NCBI GenBank assembly: GCA_011620145.1
Contig: WOZT01000063.1
Span: 1 to 17,087, forward strand
Reading direction: 5' to 3'
Source of the DNA: Gammaproteobacteria bacterium
GTDB taxonomy: Bacteria > Pseudomonadota > Gammaproteobacteria > UBA5335
DNA length: 17,087 nt
Within the stretch, counting starts at the first letter, position 1. Every line of letters begins with the position of its first letter. This document shows positions 6,048 to 15,938 of the stretch, piece by piece. Under the pieces are notes generated by a model that was given only the letters and a program-made list of their open reading frames with translations, was not told the DNA's origin and searched no databases. A program made the position numbers and the translations under genes.

Positions 6048-8483
6048 ATGCCTTTATGGATCAGGCTTTTCGGCTTGCTGGCGGGAGCCATGCTGGCTGC
6101 AGTGACAGTTTTGGTTGCGATCGTGCTGGCGCTCTACCTGCATCTCGAACCCCAGCTTCCCTCCGTTCAGGCCCTGCGCGATTTTCAATTCGAGGTCCCC
6201 TTGCGCATCTACACCCAGGATCGGGTACTGATGGGTGAATTCGGAGATCAGCGCCGGGAACCAATTACGTTTGACCAATTTCCGCCGCTACTCATCAAGG
6301 CGGTGCTGGCCGCCGAAGATGATCGATTCTTCGAGCATCCCGGCGTGGACTACCAAGGCTTGTTGCGGGCTGTGGCGCGGCTGGTCCTGACCGGTGAAAA
6401 AGAGCAGGGCGGCAGCACCATCACCATGCAGGTGGCGCGCAACTTTTTCCTGAGCCCCGAGAAGACCTACCAGCGCAAACTTACCGAAATCCTGCTGGCG
6501 TTCCGGATCGAGCACGAACTGGGCAAGGAAGACATCCTGGCCCTGTACCTCAACAAGATTTATCTCGGCCAGCGTGCTTATGGCATGGAAGCCGCCTCGC
6601 GCGTGTATTACGGCAAGAGCGTCTGGGAGCTGTCGTTGCCCGAATGGGCAACCCTGGCCGGCCTGCCCAAGGCGCCCTCGAAGATCAACCCCGTCGCCAA
6701 TCCTGCTGCTGCCCTGGCGCGCCGGGACTATGTGCTGCGTCGCATGCACCACCTGGGCTGGATTTCTACGGAACAGCTTGAGGCGGGCTTGTCCGCACCG
6801 AATACCGCGACGCTGCATGGCCCCGCGATTGGCCTGAACGCGCCTTATCTGGCCGAAATGGTGCGTCAGGATCTGCAGGCGCGCCTGGGCGGCGAGATTT
6901 ATCGGGCGGGTCTGACGGTCTACACCACCATTGATAGCCGCCTGCAGGCGGCGGCGGATGCCTCATTGCGTGATGGACTGCTGGACTACGACCGTCGCCA
7001 CGGTTATCGCGGTCCGGAGGCCCATTGGTCCATCGGTGAGGGTGGCGACGGGTTGACAAGGCGCTTGAGTGAAGTCCCGCGGGTGGGTGGTTTGCAACCG
7101 GCTGTGGTGCTGGCAGTCGAGGCGCGCAATGCCCGAATTCAAGTGGCGGGTGTGGGACCCGTTGACCTGGACTGGGAAGGGATGCGCTGGGCGCGACAGG
7201 GGTCGTCGACACGTGCGAATGGTGGGCTCAAGCCGGGCGATGTGATTCGAGTGCGGCAACAGGGCGATCGCTGGGTCCTGTCGCAGGTGCCGCAGGTCCA
7301 GGGCGCTTTGGTCAGCCTCAGTCCCCGGGATGGCCGCATCCTCTCCCTGGCGGGTGGCTTCGATTTCGTCCAGAGCCCCTTCAACCGCGCCACCCAGGCG
7401 CGCCGCCAGCCCGGTTCAAGCTTCAAGCCGTTCCTGTATGCGGCGGCCTTCGACAAGGGCTATACCCCGGCCTCGATCATCAACGATGCGCCAGTGGAAT
7501 ACGCCCAGGGGGTCAATGGCGAGGTCTGGCGCCCCGAAAATTATTCGGGCCGGTTTTACGGCCCCACGCCCTTGCGCGAGGGATTGGTTCATTCCCGCAA
7601 CCTGGTCTCGGTGCGATTGTTGCAGGAAATGAGCGTGGATTATGGGGTGCGCTATGTGGAGCGCTTCGGCTTTCCCATGCAGCATGTTCCGCCCGATCTG
7701 TCGCTCTCCCTGGGTACGGCGGAGTTGACGCCGTTGGAAATGGCCCGCGGCTATGGCGTCTTTGCCAGTGGTGGTTATCTGCTGACGCCCTACCTGATTG
7801 CCCGGGTGGAGGACCATGACGGGCGCCTGCTCTACGCGCGCGCGCCGGAGTTGGCCTGTGAGGATTGTGGGAATGCCGCATCACGCGTGCAGCCGGCGCA
7901 AGGACCCGGTTGGCTGACCGATCACCCGCCGATTGCCTTGGGGGGCGCTGATTTTGTCCCCGAGCCGGTGCGGAGTGCACCCCGGGTGATGGATGGACGC
8001 ACCACGTATCTGATGACCAGCCTGATGCAGGATGTGATTCGTCGCGGAACTGGACGGTACGCGTTGCGTCTGAATCGCCCGGATGTGGCGGGCAAGACCG
8101 GCACCACCAATGAGCTGCGGGATGCCTGGTTCGCGGGCTATACGCCTGATCTGGTGGCCGTGACATGGGTTGGATTTGACCTGGCGCGCTCGCTGGGGCG
8201 GGGCGAATCGGGTAGCGTGAGCGCAACCCCGATCTGGACGAACTATATGTCGCAGGCACTTAAGGAAGTCCCCCGTCGCGCCATTGATCTGCCGCCTGGC
8301 GTGGTGGCAGTCTGGGTCTCTGCAGCGACCGGCGCACGCACCAGCCTGGACGATCCGGCCGGGCATTATGAGTATTTCCGTGCCGACATGCTTCCCCCCG
8401 AGGCGGTCAACGAAGGTCCCGGCGAGGCATCCGGATCGACCGCATCCCCCATCCGACAGGAGGAACTGCGCGACTTGTTCTAA
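6048..8483 (+). CDS. ponA: Penicillin-binding protein 1A (glycosyltransferase/transpeptidase)
   Basis: This bifunctional class A PBP (mrcA in enterics) polymerises lipid II and crosslinks peptidoglycan in the periplasm. The 811 residues comprise a signal-anchor helix (about 11-31) and a GT51 domain (about 55-230) with catalytic Glu90 in AAEDDRFFEHPG and the GGSTITMQVARN motif (121-132). A linker and an OB-like domain (about 320-415) typical of PBP1A follow, then the transpeptidase (about 418-740) with SSFK (catalytic Ser457, Lys460), SRN (516-518) and KTGTT (683-687). The C-terminal tail is acidic and Ser/Pro-rich. The ATG at 6048 is fixed by an in-frame stop just upstream (TGA at 6042-6044); the ribosome binding site is weak. 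A CEDC pair (604-607) lies before the KTG motif; its role is unknown. It is divergent from the pilMNOPQ operon, as in Pseudomonas. Confidence 0.97.
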   Translation: MPLWIRLFGLLAGAMLAAVTVLVAIVLALYLHLEPQLPSVQALRDFQFEVPLRIYTQDRVLMGEFGDQRREPITFDQFPPLLIKAVLAAEDDRFFEHPGVDYQGLLRAVARLVLTGEKEQGGSTITMQVARNFFLSPEKTYQRKLTEILLAFRIEHELGKEDILALYLNKIYLGQRAYGMEAASRVYYGKSVWELSLPEWATLAGLPKAPSKINPVANPAAALARRDYVLRRMHHLGWISTEQLEAGLSAPNTATLHGPAIGLNAPYLAEMVRQDLQARLGGEIYRAGLTVYTTIDSRLQAAADASLRDGLLDYDRRHGYRGPEAHWSIGEGGDGLTRRLSEVPRVGGLQPAVVLAVEARNARIQVAGVGPVDLDWEGMRWARQGSSTRANGGLKPGDVIRVRQQGDRWVLSQVPQVQGALVSLSPRDGRILSLAGGFDFVQSPFNRATQARRQPGSSFKPFLYAAAFDKGYTPASIINDAPVEYAQGVNGEVWRPENYSGRFYGPTPLREGLVHSRNLVSVRLLQEMSVDYGVRYVERFGFPMQHVPPDLSLSLGTAELTPLEMARGYGVFASGGYLLTPYLIARVEDHDGRLLYARAPELACEDCGNAASRVQPAQGPGWLTDHPPIALGGADFVPEPVRSAPRVMDGRTTYLMTSLMQDVIRRGTGRYALRLNRPDVAGKTGTTNELRDAWFAGYTPDLVAVTWVGFDLARSLGRGESGSVSATPIWTNYMSQALKEVPRRAIDLPPGVVAVWVSAATGARTSLDDPAGHYEYFRADMLPPEAVNEGPGEASGSTASPIRQEELRDLF

Positions 8484-8527
8484 CTCCGCGAGAAGGTGTC
8501 AATGACGGCTTGAGGCTCAATTCTCCC

Positions 8528-8534
8528 AAGGAGG
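8528..8534 (+). promoter_or_regulatory. Strong ribosome binding site that fixes the start of the next gene
   Basis: AAGGAGG is a full Shine-Dalgarno match, five bases before the ATG at 8540. It decides against the in-frame TTG at 8510, which lies upstream of it. Confidence 0.85.
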
Positions 8535-8539
8535 CTCAT

Positions 8540-9163
8540 ATGGGGCACGGCAATGGCGCGAAATGTTGGCAACAGCGGGAACGGCTCATCCAGACCGCGG
8601 CCCGGATCATGGCGGAGGAGGGGGTGCGGGATTACTTTCTGGCCAAGCAGAAAGCCGCCGACCGTCTCGGAATTGCCCGCAACAGCCCCAATCTTCCCCG
8701 CAACCAGGAAATCGAGGCGGCTCTGGGCGCTTATCAGCGCCTGTTCCGCAGCGATTCCCAGCCCCGGCAGTTGCGCCGGCTACGCGAGATCGCCTGCGAG
8801 GCCATGGCGTTTTTTCAGTCGTTCCAGCCGCGTCTGGTGGGTTCCGTGCTCAGCGGTCATGCCGATGCCCATTCCGAGGTGACGCTGCACCTGTTCGCCG
8901 AGTCGGCCGAGCAGGTCGGCTTGCACCTGTTGGACAAGGGCATACCCTATCGGCTGGAGGAGCGTCGATTGCGCATGACTCCCGGCGCGCAGGCGGCTTA
9001 TCCGCAGTTCCGTTTCCAGGTCGATGGGGTGTGGGTGGCTGCGGTGGTGTTCGATGTCGACGGACTCCGGCAGGCGCCCCTGAGTGCGACCACTGGCCGC
9101 CCGATGGTCCGGGCCAGTCTGCCCAAGGTGAAGGCCCTGCTGACGGAGACCATGGCGGTGTGA
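8540..9163 (+). CDS. Conserved uncharacterised protein, TetR-like N-terminus, possible degenerate nucleotidyltransferase
   Basis: This 207-residue protein has no signal peptide or membrane helix, so it is probably cytoplasmic. Residues 13-50 (RERLIQTAARIMAEEGVRDY, then LAKQKAADRLGI) look like the first helices of a TetR-type DNA-binding domain, but the usual recognition-helix pattern is not clear. Then come a basic helical stretch (52-98) and a segment, RLVGSVLSGHADAHSEVTLH (98-117), that recalls the G-S and alternating strand pattern of minimal nucleotidyltransferases. The paired catalytic acidic residues are not evident. RQAPLSATTGRPMVRAS (177-193) near the C-terminus looks constrained. I recall related uncharacterised proteins in gammaproteobacteria but cannot name a family. 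It lies 56 bases after ponA with no terminator between, so it is probably cotranscribed. Confidence 0.85.
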   Translation: MGHGNGAKCWQQRERLIQTAARIMAEEGVRDYFLAKQKAADRLGIARNSPNLPRNQEIEAALGAYQRLFRSDSQPRQLRRLREIACEAMAFFQSFQPRLVGSVLSGHADAHSEVTLHLFAESAEQVGLHLLDKGIPYRLEERRLRMTPGAQAAYPQFRFQVDGVWVAAVVFDVDGLRQAPLSATTGRPMVRASLPKVKALLTETMAV

Positions 9164-9185
9164 GGATGCGGCTGTTGCAATGAAA

Positions 9186-9208
9186 CAAGGCGGCACAAGG
9201 CCGCCTTG
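9186..9208 (-). terminator. Intrinsic terminator between convergent genes
   Basis: A perfect 9-bp stem, CAAGGCGGC (9186-9194) and GCCGCCTTG (9200-9208), encloses a 5-base loop. On the minus strand it is followed by TTTCATT, so it best serves gltA. On the plus strand the trailing ATCTTGAT is a weaker tract, but the hairpin may also end the ponA unit. It lies 22 bases after the upstream stop and 31 bases beyond the gltA stop. Confidence 0.8.
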
Positions 9209-9239
9209 ATCTTGATGTGCTCGCGGGTCGTGACGGAGG

Positions 9240-10538
9240 TCAGCCGCGCTGGCTGGTCTCGATGTAGTCGCGTTGCGCCGCGCCGGTATAGATCTGCCGC
9301 GGCCGGCCAATGCGCTGCTCGGGATCATTGGTCATCTCGATCCAGTGCGCCACCCAGCCCACGGTGCGGGCGATGGCGAACATCACGGTGAACATGTTGG
9401 TCTGCAGGCCCAGGGCCTTGTAGATGATGCCGGAATAGAAGTCGACATTGGGGTAGAGCTTCTTTTCCTTGAAGTAATCATCGTTCAGGGCGAGCTGTTC
9501 CAGCTCCAGCGCCAGCTCGAACAGGGGATCGTTTTCCTTGCCGAGGCGCTTCAGGATCTTGTGGCACATGCTGCGGATCACGGTGGCGCGCGGATCGTAG
9601 TTCTTGTAGACGCGGTGGCCGAAGCCCATCAGCCGGAACGGATCGTTCTTGTCTTTCGCTTTGGTGATGAACTTGGGGATGTTTTTCACATCGCCAATTT
9701 CTTCCAGCATGGTCAGCACCGCTTCATTGGCGCCGCCATGAGCCGGCCCCCACAGACAGGCCACGCCGGCCGAAATCGCCGCATAGGGGTTGGTGCCGGA
9801 GCTGCCGGCCAGCCGCACCGTGGAGGTGCTGGCGTTCTGCTCATGGTCTGCATGCAGGATGAACAGCATGTCCAGCGCCTGGGCGGCCATCGGATCGACT
9901 TCATAGGACTCGGCCGGGACCGCGAACAGCATGTGCAGCAGGTTGCTGCAGTAATCCAGGTCGTTGCGCGGATAGACGAAGGGCTGGCCGATGGAATGCT
10001 TGTAGGCGCAGGCGGCGATGGTGGGGATCTTGGCGATCATGCGGTGCGCGAAGATTTCCTGATCGTTCTTGTCGCGCGGGTCGCGCGAGACGCCGTAGAA
10101 CGCCGACAGGGAGCCCACCACGCCGGTCAGCATGGCCATGGGATGAGCGTCGTAATGGAAGCCCCGGAAAAAGTCCCGCAGCGACTCATGGATCATGGTG
10201 TGGTAGCGGATCGAATGGCTGAAGGTGTCGAGCTGGATCTGGGTGGGCAGTTCCCCGTACAGCAGCAGATAGGCCACTTCGATGAAGCTGCTTTTTTCCG
10301 CCAGTTGTTCGATGGGGTAGCCGCGGTAGAGCAGTACGCCCTGGTTGCCGTCGATGTAGGTGATGTCGCTGCGACAACTGGCCGTGGAGACGAAGCCGGG
10401 ATCATAGGTGAACATGCCATGGTCGCGGTACAAGGTGCCGATATCGGCCACTGCCGGGCCATGGGTGCCTTTGCGGACGGGCAACTCACTCTGTTTGCCG
10501 GTGGCGGGATCGGACAGGATCAGTTTCTGTTCGCTCAT
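9240..10538 (-). CDS. gltA: Citrate synthase, type II
   Basis: GltA condenses oxaloacetate and acetyl-CoA to citrate, entering the TCA cycle. The 432-residue length and N-terminal beta domain (about 1-60, with [12 protein letters not shown]) fit the hexameric Gram-negative type. Catalytic residues are in place: His267 in WGPAHGG, His308 in the signature [13 protein letters not shown] (305-317) and Asp366 in [11 protein letters not shown] at 10538 is chosen because AGGAG lies about seven to eight bases upstream; a TTG two codons earlier is a poorer option. Compared with the recalled E. coli enzyme, the allosteric NADH-site Arg109 is Tyr112 here and Cys206 is Ala209, so NADH control may differ. 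The gene starts 25 bases after the malic enzyme stop, implying cotranscription, and ends at a strong hairpin. Confidence 0.97.
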   Translation of the reverse strand: MSEQKLILSDPATGKQSELPVRKGTHGPAVADIGTLYRDHGMFTYDPGFVSTASCRSDITYIDGNQGVLLYRGYPIEQLAEKSSFIEVAYLLLYGELPTQIQLDTFSHSIRYHTMIHESLRDFFRGFHYDAHPMAMLTGVVGSLSAFYGVSRDPRDKNDQEIFAHRMIAKIPTIAACAYKHSIGQPFVYPRNDLDYCSNLLHMLFAVPAESYEVDPMAAQALDMLFILHADHEQNASTSTVRLAGSSGTNPYAAISAGVACLWGPAHGGANEAVLTMLEEIGDVKNIPKFITKAKDKNDPFRLMGFGHRVYKNYDPRATVIRSMCHKILKRLGKENDPLFELALELEQLALNDDYFKEKKLYPNVDFYSGIIYKALGLQTNMFTVMFAIARTVGWVAHWIEMTNDPEQRIGRPRQIYTGAAQRDYIETSQRG

Positions 10539-10563
10539 CGACAAGACTCCTGCAGGGGTGGGC

Positions 10564-11844
10564 TCAACAAATAGGGGCGTGAAGCTCCACCGGCGGTTGG
10601 GGATAGTGGGACGGATAGGCGGCGCGGGCGACGCCCGAATCCACGGCGGCGCGGGCCACGGCGGGCGGGACGGTGTCGATCAGGCGCGGGTCCAGCGGGG
10701 TCGGGATGATGTAGTTGGGGCCGAACGCCAGTTCGGTGCGGCCATAGGCCCGGAGCACCTCATCCGGCACCGGCTGATGCGCCAGCGCCCTCAGGGCCTG
10801 AACGGCGGCGATGTGCATTTCCCGGTTGATGCGTTTGGCGCGCACATCGAGCGCGCCCCGGAAGATGTAGGGGAAACCCAGGACATTGTTGACCTGGTTG
10901 GGATAATCGCTGCGCCCCGTGGCCATGATCAGATCGTTGCGGCTGCGCAGGGCGATCTCGGGGCGGATCTCGGGGTCGGGGTTGGACAGGGCGAAGACCA
11001 CCGGGCGCGGGGCCATGGCCTTGAGCATGTCGGTGGTCACCAGATTGGGTCCGGAGACACCGATGAAGACGTCCGCATCCACCATGGCGTCGGCCAGCGT
11101 GCGGCAGGACGTGTCAATGGTGAAAGCCGCCTTGGTGGGATCGAGCCCTTCGCGCCCGCTGTGGATCACGCCACGCCGGTCCACCAGCATCAGGTTTTCG
11201 CGTCGGGCGCCCAGCGCCAGCAGCAGATTCATCGAGGCGATGCCGGCCGCGCCCGCCCCCAGGCAGACGATGCGTGCGGTCTCCAGACGCTTGTCCTGCA
11301 GTTCCAGCGCATTGAGCAGGCCGGCCGCGACGATGATGGCGGTGCCATGCTGGTCATCATGGAAAACCGGGATGTCCAGCCGCTCGACCAGTGCCCGCTC
11401 GATTTCGAAACAATGGGGCGCCGCGATGTCTTCCAGGTTGATGCCGCCGAAGGTGGGCGCGATGCGGGTCACGGTGTCGATGAAGGCCTGCGGACTTTCC
11501 GCGTCCACCTCGATGTCGAAGACGTCGACATCGGCAAACTTCTTGAACAGGACCGCCTTGCCCTCCATGACCGGCTTGCTGGCCAGGGCGCCGGTGTTGC
11601 CCAGGCCGAGCACGGCCGTACCATCGGTGATGACGGCAACCAGATTGCCTTTGGAGGTGTACCGGAAGGCGTCGTCGGGGTTGGCCACGATGGCGCGCAC
11701 CGGTGCCGCCACCCCCGGGCTGTAGGCCAGCGCCAGCTCGTTGTAGGTGGTGAAGGGCTTGGTGACGGCAATGGCCAGCTTGCCCGGTTTGGGCTTGGCA
11801 TGGTAGTCCAGGGCCGCTTGAGTCAGTTCGTCTTCCGTCATCAT
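10564..11844 (-). CDS. Malic enzyme, single-domain (no phosphotransacetylase domain)
   Basis: This cytoplasmic enzyme decarboxylates malate oxidatively to pyruvate, yielding NADH or NADPH. The 426-residue product has the N-terminal malic domain with [16 protein letters not shown] (33-48), the catalytic lysine in MEGKAVLFK (Lys96), the metal-site [14 protein letters not shown] (136-149) and FHDDQHGT (161-168). A Rossmann domain follows with the GAGAAG loop (197-202) and VSGPNLVT (263-270). E. coli MaeB is about 760 residues because of a C-terminal phosphotransacetylase-like domain; this protein ends soon after the NAD domain. Cofactor choice cannot be told by eye. The start is uncertain: ATG ATG at 11844/11841 gives the usual N-terminus [13 protein letters not shown], but neither has a ribosome binding site. 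A start at 11931 would add an Ala/Pro-rich leader across a hairpin. gltA follows after 25 bases. Confidence 0.93.
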   Translation of the reverse strand: MMTEDELTQAALDYHAKPKPGKLAIAVTKPFTTYNELALAYSPGVAAPVRAIVANPDDAFRYTSKGNLVAVITDGTAVLGLGNTGALASKPVMEGKAVLFKKFADVDVFDIEVDAESPQAFIDTVTRIAPTFGGINLEDIAAPHCFEIERALVERLDIPVFHDDQHGTAIIVAAGLLNALELQDKRLETARIVCLGAGAAGIASMNLLLALGARRENLMLVDRRGVIHSGREGLDPTKAAFTIDTSCRTLADAMVDADVFIGVSGPNLVTTDMLKAMAPRPVVFALSNPDPEIRPEIALRSRNDLIMATGRSDYPNQVNNVLGFPYIFRGALDVRAKRINREMHIAAVQALRALAHQPVPDEVLRAYGRTELAFGPNYIIPTPLDPRLIDTVPPAVARAAVDSGVARAAYPSHYPQPPVELHAPIC

Positions 11845-11889
11845 GGGGGCGGGCTGCCGGGGTGGGGGAACGCTTGAGGGAGAAGCAAA

Positions 11890-11923
11890 GGGCGGGGCTA
11901 CCGCGATGGTGCCGGCCCTGCCC
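11890..11923 (-). terminator. Weak terminator or attenuator between rpmE and the malic enzyme gene
   Basis: GGGCGGGGC (11890-11898) and GCCCTGCCC (11915-11923) form a 9-position stem with one central mismatch and a 16-base loop that can itself fold (ACC/GGT). On the minus strand it is followed by TTTGCTTCT. It sits in the 99-base gap after rpmE and may end most rpmE transcripts while letting some continue into malic enzyme and gltA. Confidence 0.4.
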
Positions 11924-11943
11924 GCATGCACACCAGAACCGAA

Positions 11944-12165
11944 TCAAGGCGTTGCGGCGGTATCCTTCGCACCGTAACGACGGCGGAACTTGTCGACGCG
12001 ACCGCCGGTATCAACGATCTTCTGCTTGCCGGTATAGAACGGGTGGCAACTGGAGCACACCTCAACCTGCAGTTCATGACCGAGGGTGGAACGGGTTTCA
12101 AAACGGTTCCCGCAGCTGCAGGTGACCGTTACCGCTTGGTAAGCGGGATGAATATCGGGGCGCAT
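11944..12165 (-). CDS. rpmE: Ribosomal protein bL31, zinc-binding form
   Basis: This 73-residue 50S protein helps form an intersubunit bridge. MRPDIHP at the N-terminus is the L31 start, and four cysteines (Cys16, Cys18, Cys37, Cys40) in CSCGN and [10 protein letters not shown] are the zinc ribbon of the C+ form. [22 protein letters not shown] (43 onward) is the core family signature. The zinc-free paralogue (RpmE2/YkgM type) lacks these cysteines. The ATG at 12165 is set by homology; upstream frame residues to 12291 are leader sequence. It has its own good promoter at 12218-12246 and a leader of about 45 bases with a GC hairpin. Position near malic enzyme resembles Pseudomonas. Confidence 0.97.
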   Translation of the reverse strand: MRPDIHPAYQAVTVTCSCGNRFETRSTLGHELQVEVCSSCHPFYTGKQKIVDTGGRVDKFRRRYGAKDTAATP

Positions 12166-12186
12166 GGCGGCAATGACCTCAGTTCG

Positions 12187-12200
12187 GGGCCGGGCGGCCC
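12187..12200 (-). promoter_or_regulatory. GC hairpin in the rpmE 5' leader
   Basis: On the minus strand GGGCC-GCCC-GGCCC makes a 5-bp all-GC stem with a 4-base loop, about 21 bases upstream of the rpmE ATG. Autogenous control of rpmE through its mRNA leader is reported for enterobacteria; whether this stem has that role here is inference. Confidence 0.35.
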
Positions 12201-12217
12201 ATTCTCGAAAACCTAGC

Positions 12218-12246
12218 ATTTTAACGAGACAGAGGCGACAGGGCAA
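12218..12246 (-). promoter_or_regulatory. Sigma-70 promoter of rpmE
   Basis: On the minus strand TTGCCC (12246-12241, 4 of 6) and TAAAAT (12223-12218, 5 of 6) are separated by exactly 17 bases. Predicted transcription start is near 12211, giving a leader of about 46 bases. Good spacing and a correctly placed gene make this one of the better supported promoters in the window. Confidence 0.65.
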
Positions 12247-12279
12247 TGATCGGGCATGGAGGGTGGGCTGCTCGATCAT
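12246..12279. repeat. Inverted repeat upstream of the rpmE -35 box
   Basis: ATGATCG (12246-12252) and CGATCAT (12273-12279) are perfect 7-bp inverted arms with a 20-base spacer. The left arm abuts the rpmE -35 hexamer. It lies in the 239-base divergent gap between rpmE and ibaG. The rest of that gap (12280-12404) holds no clear promoter for ibaG; a TATCAT near 12312 has no matching -35. Confidence 0.3.
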
Positions 12280-12404
12280 GCCTCCGGGCACGGTTTTCCG
12301 ATATCATTGGCGATTGTCGGCAAGTTGATCGACCTTGGGGCGCCTCTGACCCGAGCCGGCCGCTCCCCTCCAATTTCTTGTTGCCTGCATGGTGTTGACC
12401 CCAG

Positions 12405-13938
<1,534 letters not shown>

Positions 13939-13974
13939 GTGGAGAGTGGAAATTCATCGGAGCGATGGCAGACC

Positions 13975-14622
13975 ATGCCTGAAGCGCAGCTGACGCTGGC
14001 CCTGTCGAAGGGGCGCATTCTGGAGGAGACCTTGCCCTTGCTGGCGCGGGTCGGCATCGTTCCCGATGAGGATCCGGCGCGCAGTCGGCGCCTGATCCTG
14101 AGCACATCCCAGCCGCATATCCGCTTGCTCATCGTGCGACCGACCGATGTGCCGACCTATGTGCTCCATGGTGGGGCCGACCTGGGGGTCACCGGCAAGG
14201 ATGTCTTGATGGAACAGGCAGGCGGCATCCTTTATGAGCCCCTGGATCTCAGGATTGGCCATTGCCGGCTGGTGTTGGCCGGTCGCGAAGGCCGTGAGCC
14301 CGATCGCGCGCAGCCCCGGGTGGCGACCAAATATGTGGCCACCACCCGCGCGTTCTTTGCCGCGCGCGGCCAGCAGGTGGATGTCATCAAGCTCTATGGG
14401 TCCATGGAATTGGCGCCCCTCGTCGATTTGGCCGACTGGATCGTGGATCTGGTGGATACCGGCAACACCCTGCGCGCCAATGGCCTGGTGCCTCTGGAAA
14501 CGCTGGCCGAGATCAGCGCCCGGCTGGTGGTCAACCCGGCCTCCTGGAAAACCAAGCATGCGCCGGTGCGCGCGCTGGTGTCCGCCCTGGCGGAGACCAT
14601 TGGCACGGAGAGCGCCCCATGA
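13975..14622 (+). CDS. hisG: ATP phosphoribosyltransferase, short form (HisZ-dependent)
   Basis: HisG joins ATP and PRPP to phosphoribosyl-ATP, the first step of histidine synthesis. The 215-residue product is the short form: [10 protein letters not shown] (7-16) at the N-terminus, [12 protein letters not shown] (about 69-80), and the PRPP-binding loop [13 protein letters not shown] (about 159-171). It lacks the roughly 80-residue C-terminal histidine-binding domain of the long form. Short HisG proteins work as an octamer with HisZ, a histidyl-tRNA synthetase-like subunit; hisZ is not in this window. The ATG at 13975 gives the normal N-terminus; an in-frame GTG at 13939, just after the murA stop, would add 12 unrelated residues. 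hisD follows through an ATGA overlap. Confidence 0.96.
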   Translation: MPEAQLTLALSKGRILEETLPLLARVGIVPDEDPARSRRLILSTSQPHIRLLIVRPTDVPTYVLHGGADLGVTGKDVLMEQAGGILYEPLDLRIGHCRLVLAGREGREPDRAQPRVATKYVATTRAFFAARGQQVDVIKLYGSMELAPLVDLADWIVDLVDTGNTLRANGLVPLETLAEISARLVVNPASWKTKHAPVRALVSALAETIGTESAP

Positions 14623-15938
14623 CGCAGCCTCAATCGCCTGTCTTGCGCCGTCTGCGCACCCGGGAAGCGCATTTCGAGACGGATCTGGCCGCATTGCAGG
14701 TCCAGGCCGAAGCCCAGCAGGCCGAGGTGCTGGATGCGGTGCAGGAAATCCTGGTGACGGTGCGGGCCGGCGGCGATCGGGCGCTGCTGGCGTACACCCA
14801 TCGCTTCGATGGATGGCAGGCCCCCTCCGCGGCAGCGTTGCAGATCGCGCCGGCGGATCTGGCCGCGGCGCGGGAGCGTATTTCCCGGCAACTGCGCGAT
14901 GCCCTGGAAGCGGCGGCCGCGCGCTTGCGCGACTATGCGGCGCACCAGCGGCTCGCCTCCTGGCGTTACACCGACACGCTGGGCAATGTGCTGGGACAGG
15001 AAGTGCGTCCGCTGGATCGGGTGGGCGTTTACGTCCCCGGCGGCAAGGCGGCCTACCCTTCTTCGGTGCTGATGAATGTGATTCCGGCGCAGGTCGCTGG
15101 CGTGCCCGAGATCATCCTGTGCGTGCCCACTCCCGATGGCCAGCGCAATGACCTGGTGCTGGCGGCGGCGGCCATCACGGGTGTGGATCGCGTGTTCGCG
15201 GTGGGGGGTGCCCAGGCTGTGGGCGCCCTGGCCTATGGGACCGAGACCGTGCCACGTGTCGACAAGATCGTGGGGCCCGGCAACCGCTATGTCGCCACCG
15301 CCAAACGCCTGGTGTTCGGCCAGGTCGGCATCGATATGGTGGCCGGACCGTCTGAAATTCTGATCATCTGCGATGGCCAGACCGATCCCGATTGGATCGT
15401 GCTCGATCTGTTTTCCCAGGCCGAACACGACGAGGATGCGCAGGCGGTGCTGGTGAGCCCTGATGGCGCCTTCCTGGAGCGCGTCGCCGAACGCATCGCG
15501 GCGCGCTTGCCCGGTCAGCCGCGCCGGGAGATCATCGCCCGCGCCCTGGCCCGACGGGGGGCGCTGATCGAGACGCGCGATTTGGCCGAGGCGGCGGAGA
15601 TCGCCAACCGTCTGGCGCCCGAGCATCTTGAGCTGTCGGTCGCGGATCCCGAGGCCCTGCTGCCCCTGATCCGCCATGCGGGCGCCATCTTTCTCGGGCG
15701 GCACACACCCGAGGCCATTGGTGATTATTGCGCAGGACCCAACCATGTCCTGCCCACGGCTGGCACCGCCCGGTTCTTTTCGCCGCTGGGGGTTTACGAT
15801 TTCCAGAAGCGCAGCAGCCTGATCCAGTGCAGCCCGGCAGGCGGGGCCGCGCTGGGGCAGTTGGCGGCCTTGCTCGCCCGTGGCGAGGGCCTGGAAGCGC
15901 ATGCGCAGTCGGCTGCGGCTCGGGCGAGCGACCCATGA
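14619..15938 (+). CDS. hisD: Histidinol dehydrogenase
   Basis: HisD carries out the last two steps of histidine synthesis, oxidising L-histidinol through histidinal to histidine with two NAD+. The 439-residue length matches the family (about 434). Zinc ligands and catalytic residues are present: Gln267 and His270 in [10 protein letters not shown], Glu335-His336 in APEHLEL, Asp369 in [13 protein letters not shown] and His428 in [27 protein letters not shown] (135-152) and [14 protein letters not shown] (216-229) are the family signature stretches. The start overlaps the hisG stop and the end overlaps the hisC start, both as ATGA, so the three proteins are probably made in balanced amounts. Confidence 0.98.
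   Translation: MTQPQSPVLRRLRTREAHFETDLAALQVQAEAQQAEVLDAVQEILVTVRAGGDRALLAYTHRFDGWQAPSAAALQIAPADLAAARERISRQLRDALEAAAARLRDYAAHQRLASWRYTDTLGNVLGQEVRPLDRVGVYVPGGKAAYPSSVLMNVIPAQVAGVPEIILCVPTPDGQRNDLVLAAAAITGVDRVFAVGGAQAVGALAYGTETVPRVDKIVGPGNRYVATAKRLVFGQVGIDMVAGPSEILIICDGQTDPDWIVLDLFSQAEHDEDAQAVLVSPDGAFLERVAERIAARLPGQPRREIIARALARRGALIETRDLAEAAEIANRLAPEHLELSVADPEALLPLIRHAGAIFLGRHTPEAIGDYCAGPNHVLPTAGTARFFSPLGVYDFQKRSSLIQCSPAGGAALGQLAALLARGEGLEAHAQSAAARASDP

Noticed and set aside
7857..7868. CEDC in PonA as a metal or redox site
   Set aside because: It is one isolated CxxC-type pair in a variable loop of the transpeptidase domain. There is no second pair or partner to support metal binding.
9273..10574. 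Long open frame (433 codons) opposite gltA
   Set aside because: It is antisense to a fully recognisable citrate synthase, and its translation is His/Gly/Val-rich without domain-like patterns. High GC makes such mirror frames common.
10408..11877. Long open frame (489 codons) opposite the malic enzyme gene
   Set aside because: It mirrors the codon pattern of the malic enzyme gene, crosses the gene boundary into gltA, and shows no motif or ribosome binding site.
11845..11931. N-terminal extension of the malic enzyme from the ATG at 11931
   Set aside because: The added residues are Ala/Pro-rich and unlike the family, no ribosome binding site precedes it, and it would translate through the terminator-like stem.
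14394..15902. Long open frame (502 codons) opposite hisG and hisD
   Set aside because: It spans two well identified overlapping genes on the other strand, and nothing in its translation is recognisable.
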